The notes under the pieces were generated by a model that searched no databases, was not told where the DNA came from, and worked only from the letters and a program-made list of their open reading frames with translations. Made by a program: the position numbers and the translations under genes. A stretch of DNA of 64,000 nt from positions 20,167 through 84,166 of the forward strand of contig JAIBBM010000014.1 of assembly GCA_019694685.1 (NCBI GenBank). The letters are read 5' to 3'. The stretch comes from Leptospirales bacterium. GTDB taxonomy: Bacteria > Spirochaetota > Leptospiria > Leptospirales > Leptonemataceae. This document shows positions 8,165-16,305 of this stretch, piece by piece; position 1 is the stretch's first letter, and the number at the start of each line of letters is the position of its first letter.

Positions 8165-9448
8165 ATGGTGCAACTGCTAATCCGGATTTTTTACAGGCTG
8201 GTGGGAAATGTGAAGGAACATTCCCTGGAGCATAGACTTTTTTCCACTATCTCTTTGCTCAATGGAGTGGCCAACATTGGGGGCTCGTTTGCCTACCTTC
8301 TACAAGGGGGAAGCGGACTGCTGCAGTTTGCGATCAATGCAGGCACAGGCGTTTTGTTTCTGGGGCTGTACTATCTGTCCAGATTTCGCGGCATCTACTA
8401 TATTTTGTACTGGCCCTTTAACTTGCTCATCCTGGGATTTCTGGCTACTTTGTGGTTTCCAAACGGTGGATCGCACGGAGGTTCGAGCTACTACTTGATT
8501 CCCGCTCTCATGATTGCCACGATTCTCGCTCGAAGCGGAAGAACCATCGTCCTTGTTTTTCTTTTGTACGCGGCTGTGGCCGTTGCGCTTTTGTTCATTG
8601 AACACCAGCGTCCGGATTTGATTGCCATGCCAGCTGTGGAAGATCGTTTCCTGGACATTGTCCTGAACTATCCTTTTGTGCAGATTTTCAGTTCCGGTCT
8701 GGTCGTGGTCCTATCTAGGAACGTTCACGCGGAAAGAGAAAAGTCAGACAAGCTGCTTTTGAATATCCTTCCCCAGGAGATTGCAGAGGAACTCAAGAAA
8801 ACAGATCAGGTAGCACCTCAGAGCTATGATCAGGTGACTGTGTTGTTTACGGATCTTGTTGGGTTTACTCGCATCGCGGAGAATTTGCCGCCACAGGATT
8901 TACTCAGAGAGCTCGATTCGTGCTTTTCTTCTTTTGATAGAATTATAAAGAAACACAAGATTGAGAAAATCAAAACGATCGGAGACAGCTATATGTGCGC
9001 GGGCGGCGTGCCGCATCGCAACAAGACAAACGCGATCGACTGTGTACTGGCAGCGCTCAATATGATTACGTATATGAAACGCTTGAAAGCGGATCGCGAA
9101 GCTCATGGCCTGCCTTGCTGGGAAATAAGGCTGGGGATTCACACGGGTCATCTTGTAGCCGGAGTCATTGGGAAAGAGAAATTCGCATACGATATCTGGG
9201 GAGATACTGTGAATCTCGCTTCTCGCATGGAGAGTTCCGGTGTTCCCATGCAGGTGAATATTTCCAGAGCAACGTATGAACTGGTTAGCAATTTGTTTGA
9301 TTGTGAGTTTCGCGGAGCGGTTCAGGCAAAGAACAAAGGCGAAATCGACATGTACCTGGTTCGCGGTGTAAAAGCAGAGTTCAAAGGAGAAGACGGAAAG
9401 CTGAACCGAAAGTTTGTGGAAGCATACAAAGAAGTAGGCGCTGCTTGA
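8165..9448 (+). CDS. membrane-bound class III adenylate cyclase
   Basis: 427 residues from the ATG at 8165. An upstream in-frame start at 8114 would run into the divergent DinB gene. Five to six hydrophobic segments (about 25-185) form the membrane head, then a linker KSDKLLLNILPQEIAEELKK nearly identical in design to the cyclase at 556-1812. The catalytic domain (about 220-390) keeps FTDLVGFT, KIKTIGDSYM, GIHTGHLVAGVIG and DIWGDTVNLASRM, so metal, base and transition-state residues are present. It should produce cyclic AMP. The stop overlaps a TTG start of the next gene (TTGA), a sign of coupling. Confidence 0.9.
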   Translation: MVQLLIRIFYRLVGNVKEHSLEHRLFSTISLLNGVANIGGSFAYLLQGGSGLLQFAINAGTGVLFLGLYYLSRFRGIYYILYWPFNLLILGFLATLWFPNGGSHGGSSYYLIPALMIATILARSGRTIVLVFLLYAAVAVALLFIEHQRPDLIAMPAVEDRFLDIVLNYPFVQIFSSGLVVVLSRNVHAEREKSDKLLLNILPQEIAEELKKTDQVAPQSYDQVTVLFTDLVGFTRIAENLPPQDLLRELDSCFSSFDRIIKKHKIEKIKTIGDSYMCAGGVPHRNKTNAIDCVLAALNMITYMKRLKADREAHGLPCWEIRLGIHTGHLVAGVIGKEKFAYDIWGDTVNLASRMESSGVPMQVNISRATYELVSNLFDCEFRGAVQAKNKGEIDMYLVRGVKAEFKGEDGKLNRKFVEAYKEVGAA

Positions 9449-9843
9449 TTCATACCCTGCCGTCTGAATTGCAGGACTTGATGTCTGATTCAGAAAAGGC
9501 AGGGTCGCTTTATGCAAAGACCATGAGCCATGACACAGCTGGAAATGATCTGAGGTTGCGCGTTGCGGAAATCTATGGTACCTACGAACAGATGCGCGAA
9601 CGCACTGAAATCATGGCTGCTTCTTTTCTTTCTGATTGCTACTATGGAGATCGCCCTGCGCGAGGAGCCTGGCTCGCAGACATCACAGACTTTCGTTCTA
9701 TCTTGTGCATTGGTCACGACACAGAGCATTCTCCCATCTGCATCGATTTTGCGCACGGAGCCAAAGTGATTCTCTGGGACGGATACGCATGGAGAGAGGT
9801 GGCCCCGGGGTTTGCTGGATTTTTGCGATTGTTTGTGGGGTAG
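9445..9843 (+). CDS. SMI1/KNR4 (SUKH)-like small protein
   Basis: 132 residues from a TTG that overlaps the cyclase stop. An ATG 12 codons in (9481) is an alternative. The C-terminal half reads like the end of a SUKH-fold protein: SILCIGHDTEHSPICIDFA, a beta hairpin VILWDGYAWREVA, then a final helix GFAGFLRLF. SUKH proteins often act as binding or immunity modules, but no toxin gene is adjacent. Here the gene is translationally coupled to a cyclase. The assignment rests on pattern only and the N-terminal half is not distinctive. Confidence 0.5.
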   Translation: MIHTLPSELQDLMSDSEKAGSLYAKTMSHDTAGNDLRLRVAEIYGTYEQMRERTEIMAASFLSDCYYGDRPARGAWLADITDFRSILCIGHDTEHSPICIDFAHGAKVILWDGYAWREVAPGFAGFLRLFVG

Positions 9844-9867
9844 GGGCCCACAAACGAACGCTTTCTT

Positions 9868-9907
9868 GCGCGGTTGCCGCCGCGCCGTGTCACCGGGTGC
9901 CTTTTTC
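9868..9907. terminator. possible transcription terminator between convergent genes
   Basis: A GC-only stem GCGCGG (9868-9873) pairs with CCGCGC (9880-9885) around a 6-nt loop. A second small CACC/GGTG dyad and a CTTTTTC tract (9901-9907) follow. It sits in the 64-nt gap between two convergent genes. The T-run is displaced from the stem, so this is only a candidate. Confidence 0.35.
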
Positions 9908-10855
9908 TTAGAACTTATAGTTGAAACTGAAGCCGAGTCCGCGATAAATACCGCGAACTTTTTCCAGTGGCACCGATATTAGGCCATTCTGAGTCAAGGA
10001 AGTCGCATTCAATGTGGTCAGGCCCGTGATCGGATTCGGAGCACCTTCATAAAATGGAAAAGCAATACGTGTTGTACCAGGGTCATAAAACTCGCCGTAA
10101 GTCACAGCAAAGAACTTCGTGTCATCGATCACGAGGCCGGCCGAGAAGCCCCACATTAGAGGCGGGCTAGAAGCAGCCTGCTTGTCCAGGCCAACTCCCA
10201 CGGGAATACCCCAGAAGAAGGGAACGTCCGAATTTGCCCATTTATAGTAAGCCGTTGCGGATAAGAATGTCAATGGTTTGTAGCTACTCCTTTCCATCAC
10301 TTGGACGATTCCGAGTCCATTTACCTGAGCCTTGGTCACGTAGGATCTTGACCCGCGACCCGCGATTGCTGTTATTCCGGGCACCGCAATGCCGAAGTTA
10401 CAAGGCTTGTAGTACAATCCAAAAAAGCTGATTGTGTGCAGAGATCGGTTGCAGTCCTGAGACGCACTTTCGATAATCTTACGGGTCACGGTTTGGGTTG
10501 GAGTCGCGCCTTTGACTTCGACGACGGTGGTTTCCCTACTAGTAATCTTGAAGCGAACGAGTTTCGCGTCCACTTCCTTCACGAATTTTACCCAAGCATC
10601 GTAGTTTTCGCTATCAGGGGAAGGCTTCTCGTTCTGCAATTTCACCAATCCTTCACTCACAAGCTGAGGGTTTTCTTCCACGAGGCCTTTATCGAGGGTA
10701 CTCTGTATAGCTCGCATCCTTGTCTCGAAATCCTCCGCCCAGGCCGACGGTACAGCCAAAGCATGGACCATCATCATGATCGCCAACAAGCTGCCTTTCT
10801 TGGTCTTTTTGCGACCCAAGCTCTGCTTGTTCGCTACGCTGTGACATAGAATCAT
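9908..10855 (-). CDS. secreted protein, possible outer-membrane beta-barrel
   Basis: 315 residues from the ATG at 10855. That codon has an excellent ribosome-binding site (AGGAGG, 7 nt spacing), and a 27-codon upstream extension is rejected for this reason. A signal peptide is clear: a basic stretch (GRKKTKKG), a hydrophobic core (LLAIMMMVHALAV) and a cleavage site PSAWA-ED. The mature protein starts with a helical region (about 42-110) and then has glycine- and aromatic-rich alternating segments, ending in GFSFNYKF. A terminal aromatic residue after alternating strands is typical of outer-membrane barrels. No family is recognised. Confidence 0.72.
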   Translation of the reverse strand: MILCHSVANKQSLGRKKTKKGSLLAIMMMVHALAVPSAWAEDFETRMRAIQSTLDKGLVEENPQLVSEGLVKLQNEKPSPDSENYDAWVKFVKEVDAKLVRFKITSRETTVVEVKGATPTQTVTRKIIESASQDCNRSLHTISFFGLYYKPCNFGIAVPGITAIAGRGSRSYVTKAQVNGLGIVQVMERSSYKPLTFLSATAYYKWANSDVPFFWGIPVGVGLDKQAASSPPLMWGFSAGLVIDDTKFFAVTYGEFYDPGTTRIAFPFYEGAPNPITGLTTLNATSLTQNGLISVPLEKVRGIYRGLGFSFNYKF

Positions 10856-10975
10856 CTGGGATCCTCCTCTGGCCAGCTCCGGTCTATCGACAGTTACCAT
10901 TTCGAATATATGACATCGTTGAAATCCGAGGTGCAAGGTTCATTGCGTTCTCATGCTCTTTTCAAGAGCGCGCCC

Positions 10976-11005
10976 AACATATCGACATTTACAAACTTCG
11001 GTCAA
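10976..11005 (-). promoter_or_regulatory. candidate sigma-70-type promoter for the secreted protein gene
   Basis: On the minus strand TTGACC (11000-11005) and TATGTT (10976-10981) are separated by 18 nt, in an AT-rich divergent intergenic region. The distance to the chosen ATG at 10855 leaves a leader of roughly 110 nt. It is based on consensus matching only. Confidence 0.35.
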
Positions 11006-11096
11006 TAATTATTCAAAAAACGATATATTTTTTTTACTAATTCCTCAGCGATATTGTTGACCCGGATGGCAAGAACAGGGCCATTTACTGTCTACC

Positions 11097-12350
11097 ATGA
11101 AATCTGAGCCAGGATTGCCGGTTTTGACTGGGATTGGAATTGTTTCCCCCATCGGGATTGGCCGTTCGGAATTCTGGGCCGGCCTGACAGAGGGGCGCAC
11201 CGGGGTTCGAAATATATCTCTTTTCGATGCATCTTCTTTCCCAAGCAAAATCGCGGCGGAAGTGATTGGCTTTGACGCATCTCCGTATCTATCTCGCCGC
11301 GAATTGAAGTCCTATCCAAGGCAAACTCAGTTTGCACTGGTCGGGCTGATGCTTGCTCTCGGGGACGCGAAGCTCGCCGCGCTCGATCCGTATAGAACGG
11401 ATGTAGTGCTGGGCGCAGCACAGATTTCCTTCTATGCAATAGAAGAAGAAATCAGGAAAGGCAGTCACGCATTGCGAGAACACGAGCCTGAACTCGATCC
11501 ATTTGGTGTGCTAAAGACCACTCTGAGCATTCCTGCTTCTGCGATTGCATTTCGCAGTGGAGTGAAGGGATACGTGTCCACCCTGACTTCTGCGTGCACG
11601 AGTGGGATCGACGCCATCGGTGCGGCTGCAGATCGCATTCGTCAGGGACAGGCAGATGCAGTCATCACAGGAGGAGTGGACACACCCATTACCAGAATCA
11701 TACTCAATGCATTTTGTGCGGCAAGAATGCTTTCTACTCGCAATGATGAACCGCAAAGCGCTCTGGCTCCTTTTGATCGTAGTCACACCAAATCCGTTCT
11801 GGGAGAAGGAGCGGCCATTCTGATTCTTGAGGACAAGCGTCGTGCGATCGCTCGCGGTGCTTCCATCTATTGTGAACTCGGTCGTTTTGCTCAGGAGCCA
11901 GAGAATACAAACGAATTGTTTTCACTCGATAGAAGTGGAACAGGCTGGAAGAGAATGTTGCGCAACGTTCTCGCAGAAGATGGCGCAGATTCAGTAGAAG
12001 CGATCAATGCTCATGGACCGAGCGATGATCTAGTCGATCGTGTAGAGGCAGATGTGCTCAGGGATGTTTTTGGTGCTCGCTTGCACAAGATTCCGGCTGT
12101 TTCCATCAAAGGTGGAATTGGAAGCAGCATGGCTGCCGCGGGTGCGATGCAGGTGGCTTCCGCTGCTTTGATGCTCAAGACTGGGATCATCCCTCCCACA
12201 AGAAATTATTCTAATCCTGATCCTGATTGTGCACTGAATATTTCGGCGCAAGTCAGGCGGATGAAACGACCTCTGGGATCTGTGCTCGTAAATGCGCACG
12301 GAATCGGAGGGATGAACTCGGCAATTTTACTCAAGAGGGTGAAGGTATGA
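11097..12350 (+). CDS. atypical beta-ketoacyl-[acyl-carrier-protein] synthase (KAS II-like)
   Basis: 417 residues with the thiolase-type condensing-enzyme fold. The N-terminus (TGIGIVSPIG, then FWAGLTEGRTGV) and the nucleophile block TSACTSGIDAIG (Cys167) are normal, as is the first active-site histidine in NAHGPSDD (H306). The second histidine, normally in KSxxGHxxGAAGA, is missing: here K338 is followed by GGIGSSMAAAGA, with Ser343 at the histidine position. The usual NSFGFGG gating loop reads NAHGIGG. The enzyme may still load acyl groups while decarboxylating poorly, or use another residue. It is not an ordinary FabF. The stop overlaps the start of the following regulator (ATGA), so they form one unit. 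Confidence 0.82.
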   Translation: MKSEPGLPVLTGIGIVSPIGIGRSEFWAGLTEGRTGVRNISLFDASSFPSKIAAEVIGFDASPYLSRRELKSYPRQTQFALVGLMLALGDAKLAALDPYRTDVVLGAAQISFYAIEEEIRKGSHALREHEPELDPFGVLKTTLSIPASAIAFRSGVKGYVSTLTSACTSGIDAIGAAADRIRQGQADAVITGGVDTPITRIILNAFCAARMLSTRNDEPQSALAPFDRSHTKSVLGEGAAILILEDKRRAIARGASIYCELGRFAQEPENTNELFSLDRSGTGWKRMLRNVLAEDGADSVEAINAHGPSDDLVDRVEADVLRDVFGARLHKIPAVSIKGGIGSSMAAAGAMQVASAALMLKTGIIPPTRNYSNPDPDCALNISAQVRRMKRPLGSVLVNAHGIGGMNSAILLKRVKV

Positions 12351-14386
12351 GCGGGCAGAGTACTTACGTGATCTGGTTTGCGACGATGGACTCACTCGTC
12401 GTTTTGCTTGCACTGATTGCGATTCTAAGGTTGCGATCAGGCTTACTGCGATCTATTTACCTTGCGTTTCTTGCATTTGGTGCGCTCTGGGTGAATCTCA
12501 TCTACACCGTGAAATGGATTGCGATGCCGGAATCTATCGCGGTCATGCTTTCACGCGCAATCTTTGTTTCCATATTGTTCACGTTATGCGCCTTTGTGTG
12601 CTTCATGATCGCGTTTTGTGATTTGAAAGAAGAATTCAGGAAGGCACGCTTTTTCGCTTTCGTTGGTGCCAATGCCCTTCTGATCCTCGGGACATTGCTC
12701 GGTTATGTGGAAAACGGAGTGCATATGACTGCGACGGGACTTGCTCCTGTTTACGGTCCTTTGCATCCGGTGCTCGTCGGATCCAATCTGGTATGGGGGG
12801 CCTACGTATTCTGGCTTGTGATTCGTGAATTCAGGAAAAGCACAGATCCGATCTTCCGATCTCAGCTGAGGATTCTGTTTGCCTGCTGTCTCTTTACATT
12901 TGCCTGGGCCGGGACAATGAACGGGATTCTGCCCGTTCTTCTTGGTTCGTCTGCATTTTCGCATCTTGGCCCGCTTGGATTCCTCGTACTTTACGCAGGC
13001 ATTATCTGGATTATTCTCGAGGAACGCACATTGTTCATTGCCCGCGACTTTCGCGCACTTCTGAAGCTGCCTGCTTTCCAAACTCAATCCAACGTGATGA
13101 TCATGAAGCAGCTTTTCCTGGATGTGGAGGACGCAGTCACCAGGCCCACATCTCCGTTTCGAAAAAGCTATTTATTCCACACGGGTCAGGGTGAAGCTGA
13201 TTTGACTGTTTCGCACGGAACTGGAGCAGCAATTCAAGCACCTGGCGCGCTGTTGCCGGGCAACACGGAGGGATTCACGGACAATCTACGTGCACTCGAG
13301 ACTCAGAACAGACGCCTGACGTTCGCATTGCTCGAAGCTCAGTCTCGATTGAGAGATCCGGAACTGGGAGCCACCATTCATTCTGTGCCGCCACGCATAC
13401 CGTCTTCCGCTTCAGGTCCGTACAGACTTTCTGATTTTGTTGATGAAATTGAAGTAAACAAGCGCGACATGCGCGAGTCCTATGGATTTCCTTTTCCTTG
13501 TTTTTCACGCGCAAGGGTGGAGCTGCTGACGCGCATTCGCATGTATGCTCCGTCTCTCTTGACTCCTCTATTTGTTGGACCACCGGCGTCCGGAAGAACT
13601 ACCTTTTCCAGAGTGATGCATTCCCTGCGATCCGCTTCATCATTGCGCGAAGTTTCCTGCGCGTCTACGGATGCCGGCGATCTTCGTCCATTGGTGCGCG
13701 AGTTTCTTTCTCCTTCGTGTGAAAGTACAGGGATTCTGATTCGAGAATTGCATCTGCTCGATCCTTCGGGTTGGCCTGCCATTGAACAACTGTTAACTGA
13801 AAAACGTGCCGGTAAGTGGGTGTACTTCACCGCGGAGGAAGAAGGATTGGCCGAGCTGCTCTCCGGTGCGGGAGCACATCGCGCAACAGAGCTCCTGCAA
13901 TTGCAGCTTTCAGTTCCTGCATTGTGTTCTTCGCGAGAAGAGATGTTTTTTTTGGCGCTCGATTTGATTCGCACTCGAAGTCGTCTTCTTGGTCGCGGCA
14001 TTGACGCCGTGAGTCGAACGTGGATGGATCGGTTGATCTCCAGGCCATGGCCAGGCAACTATGCCGAGTTTGCGGGTGTTATCGATCGTGCCTTAGTTGA
14101 AAGCGATTCCTCTATTGTAGATGGATCCCTTCCTAAATTGCCTGCGCAAGCGACAGCCAGGAAGCTTGAGAAAGCACAAGCAATTCCGGATCTGGCGCAT
14201 CTGACACCGCTTGAGAACGCAGAACGTCGCACCATTTATGAGCACCTGGTGGCAAACAATTTCAATCAACGCAAGACAAGCGAAGAAATTGGAATCAGAC
14301 CCAACACCCTCATCGCGAAAATGCGAAAATATGAGATTGCACCGCCCGGAGGCGCGCGGCCGGGTCGACCGCGCCTCAATCGATGA
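12347..14386 (+). CDS. membrane-anchored, degenerate NtrC-like regulator with Fis-type HTH
   Basis: 679 residues from the ATG at 12347. Residues about 5-235 hold seven or eight membrane helices. A linker with a coiled-coil-like segment follows (LRALETQNRRLTFALLEAQS). Residues about 385-605 align with a sigma-54 activator ATPase but are decayed: Walker A is GPPASGRT at 411-418 (Arg for the catalytic Lys), the Walker B position reads GILIRELHLL, and the GAFTGA sigma-54 contact loop is absent. The WPGN motif near 568 is kept. The C-terminus (about 626-665) is a clear Fis-like helix-turn-helix (NNFNQRKTSEEIGIRPNTL). It probably binds DNA without remodelling sigma-54, under control of the membrane part. 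It is coupled to the ketoacyl synthase. Confidence 0.8.
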   Translation: MSGQSTYVIWFATMDSLVVLLALIAILRLRSGLLRSIYLAFLAFGALWVNLIYTVKWIAMPESIAVMLSRAIFVSILFTLCAFVCFMIAFCDLKEEFRKARFFAFVGANALLILGTLLGYVENGVHMTATGLAPVYGPLHPVLVGSNLVWGAYVFWLVIREFRKSTDPIFRSQLRILFACCLFTFAWAGTMNGILPVLLGSSAFSHLGPLGFLVLYAGIIWIILEERTLFIARDFRALLKLPAFQTQSNVMIMKQLFLDVEDAVTRPTSPFRKSYLFHTGQGEADLTVSHGTGAAIQAPGALLPGNTEGFTDNLRALETQNRRLTFALLEAQSRLRDPELGATIHSVPPRIPSSASGPYRLSDFVDEIEVNKRDMRESYGFPFPCFSRARVELLTRIRMYAPSLLTPLFVGPPASGRTTFSRVMHSLRSASSLREVSCASTDAGDLRPLVREFLSPSCESTGILIRELHLLDPSGWPAIEQLLTEKRAGKWVYFTAEEEGLAELLSGAGAHRATELLQLQLSVPALCSSREEMFFLALDLIRTRSRLLGRGIDAVSRTWMDRLISRPWPGNYAEFAGVIDRALVESDSSIVDGSLPKLPAQATARKLEKAQAIPDLAHLTPLENAERRTIYEHLVANNFNQRKTSEEIGIRPNTLIAKMRKYEIAPPGGARPGRPRLNR

Positions 14387-14394
14387 CCTCGATG

Positions 14395-15171
14395 TTAGAG
14401 AGCGAGCAAGACGTGCAGTACAATGTCCGCGATGAAATGTGCGAGCATGGCCGATTCAAGCCCGAAGCGAAAATACAAATAGCCAAAGGCAATTCCAGCT
14501 AATCCATTGAGGACAACGGCTCGTAAAACGACCAATGGCGTTACGGGAAGAATCATGGATGTTGCAGGCAAATGCCCGAGTCCAAAGAGGATGGCGGCGA
14601 CTACATTCGCGGTCCAGAATGCAGAAATCGCAGGTTTGCCGTTCTGTCCCCTGAGTAAAAATCCACCCACCCAGGCCAGAAAAGAAAGCAGACAGAGTCG
14701 TAGCAGGATTTCCTCATTGATGCCTCCGTAAAAGGAGGCGAGGAATCCTTTCCATGCCGCCGGATTTGCACGTCCTGGAAGTTTCACGCCGATGGCGCCC
14801 CCCAGGGCGGGCTGGAACACGTACACATCCAGGGCCACGATCAATACGGAGGAGACAATTCCCGCAACTGCGCTGAAGGGAAGGATCGCCCTGACGTTAG
14901 GCGCTATTGGTTCGCCTTTGAGTTTGGCTTCGAGCAACGGGAGCCCGAGCCCGATCCTGCTTGAAAAAAAGAGCCCAACTGCAATGGCAGCGGCGAACAT
15001 AAGCGCCTGAATGCCGATTTGAATTGCGGCGATCAGAGGCAAGGGAAGCGGAAGTTTATCCGGCGTGGCCGCGGGGTTTAAAGCCAGAGCATAAGGAATC
15101 ACTGCAAGCAATCCTGCAACGGCGGCGCACAGTAGGATCAGAAAGATTTTTGTATTGAAAGGCTTTTCCAT
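14395..15171 (-). CDS. CPBP-family intramembrane glutamic endopeptidase
   Basis: 258 residues with about eight hydrophobic segments. The active-site motifs of the CAAX-protease/bacteriocin-processing (CPBP) family are in order: INEEILLR (the Glu-Glu...Arg motif, near residue 155), FGLGHLP (near 192) and LAHFIADIVLH (near 242). These proteins cut peptides within the membrane. Bacterial members serve in prenyl-protein-like processing, bacteriocin immunity or signalling. No partner peptide is encoded beside it. It is convergent with the NtrC-like gene, ending 8 nt from it. Confidence 0.88.
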   Translation of the reverse strand: MEKPFNTKIFLILLCAAVAGLLAVIPYALALNPAATPDKLPLPLPLIAAIQIGIQALMFAAAIAVGLFFSSRIGLGLPLLEAKLKGEPIAPNVRAILPFSAVAGIVSSVLIVALDVYVFQPALGGAIGVKLPGRANPAAWKGFLASFYGGINEEILLRLCLLSFLAWVGGFLLRGQNGKPAISAFWTANVVAAILFGLGHLPATSMILPVTPLVVLRAVVLNGLAGIAFGYLYFRFGLESAMLAHFIADIVLHVLLAL

Positions 15172-15340
15172 CTCAGGGGCGCGCGGTATCCTCTTGCGAA
15201 GATTCGTTGTTCTTTTGCTGTTCGGTCAAGCTCAATTGCGACCCATGGGCCCGGATTTTAACTTTAGAATTTTGCTTACTTAAGCACTTAACTTATGTGT
15301 TTGGATCAGTACGTTCTAAAACTCAAGAAGGAGAGATCCC

Positions 15341-15467
15341 GTGATCAAAGTAATGGTGAAGCGGTGAAAAGATCGAGAAACAGCCGTAGTTTTTGGTTAT
15401 AGATCGCCTAACGGTAACCCGTCAGACGATCTTGCCTTCTCATTCAGAAAAGAGGATAACACTTGTT
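15341..15467 (+). other. orphan translation start with 8-codon frame; possible gene remnant or leader
   Basis: A strong ribosome-binding site (GAAGGAGAG, 15327-15335) stands 7 nt before GTG at 15341, but the frame stops after eight codons (TGA at 15365-15367). Beyond the TGA the same frame stays open to a TAG at 15465-15467. This could be a remnant of a small gene, a leader peptide, or chance. The rest of the 272-nt gap from 15172 holds an AT-rich stretch (15256-15300) that could be a promoter region and nothing else I can identify. Confidence 0.25.
15402..15431 (-). terminator. hairpin terminator candidate downstream of the lipoprotein gene
   Basis: A 13-bp stem (15402-15414 with 15419-15431) encloses a 4-nt loop. 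Two positions are mismatched in DNA. On the minus-strand transcript both become G-U pairs, while on the plus-strand transcript both would be A-C clashes. The structure therefore fits RNA from the minus-strand lipoprotein gene that ends 13 nt before it. There is no clean U-tract after it. Confidence 0.45.
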
Positions 15468-16283
15468 AGGACTTACGATAAATTTCCCAATTTCCGAAAG
15501 AATGCGAAATGGCAACGTGACTATGTCGATAGCCATCATGAGCGGCACAAATGGCCATAGTTCCGGACGCGGTCGTTGCGGCGTCAGTATGGTTGTCCGT
15601 AAGAATTTGTCTGGCCCTGGATCTCCTTCTGGATACAAAAACTTGGCCCCATTGATCTGAAGGGTTCTACGCCTGGCAATAGGCAGGTTCACTGTCGCCG
15701 GCGTGCGCGGATTGTTCGCAAGTGCTCCAGGCCAGAAAGCCATTCCATCCCCACTTTTTTGACCGTATAGAGTGGTGAGTCGCCCGGAAGCTTCCTTGAT
15801 TTGAATGACAGATAAATCTGGAGCTACCTTGACTTCAGAGATATCTTCCAGTCGATGTTTTTCGTATTCTGAAAGAGCCACCTCTTTTGCCGTACGGTTC
15901 AGGCTGGAAAGATCTGCGTAGTAGTTCCGGCTGATCTGCAATAGGTTTGAGCAGCATTTTTCCCAGGGTTCCAGGACTTGAAAATCTTTTCGTTTCGTGC
16001 ACTTCTCTTCGTCCACCGCGCGCCCGTCTTTCAACGAAACGCATTGGGTAAAAGGAATATTCTGGCCGCGCGGCATGTGAACGGATGAATCCAGATCAGA
16101 GGAGCAGGTATTGTGCATCTGCCAGCCCTCTACATCGAGGAATGCGAATTCATCGGAAACGCTCGCGCCTAGTATCTTGTAACGCGTGTCAGTCGGGGCA
16201 CCGCGGGCTGCCTGGATGTTTTGCATGGTCAGGCACTGAGTCAGGGGAGTCAGTGCTAGCAGTAAACAAATGCGCGCGATCAC
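15444..16283 (-). CDS. hypothetical lipoprotein
   Basis: 279 residues. The signal peptide (ICLLLALTPLTQC) ends in a lipobox cysteine at residue 18, so it should be lipid-modified and exported. The mature protein has seven more cysteines, including a CC pair near residue 110, and a hydrophobic segment near the C-terminus (PFVPLMMAIDIVTLPFRIL) that may anchor it again. I do not recognise the family. It is the last gene of the sufU-lgt-SDR-lipoprotein run, 22 nt after the SDR gene. Its substrate relation to Lgt, two genes upstream, is only that of any lipoprotein. Confidence 0.75.
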   Translation of the reverse strand: MIARICLLLALTPLTQCLTMQNIQAARGAPTDTRYKILGASVSDEFAFLDVEGWQMHNTCSSDLDSSVHMPRGQNIPFTQCVSLKDGRAVDEEKCTKRKDFQVLEPWEKCCSNLLQISRNYYADLSSLNRTAKEVALSEYEKHRLEDISEVKVAPDLSVIQIKEASGRLTTLYGQKSGDGMAFWPGALANNPRTPATVNLPIARRRTLQINGAKFLYPEGDPGPDKFLRTTILTPQRPRPELWPFVPLMMAIDIVTLPFRILSEIGKFIVSPNKCYPLF

Positions 16284-16305
16284 AGGCTCAATCGCTTACT
16301 CGTTG

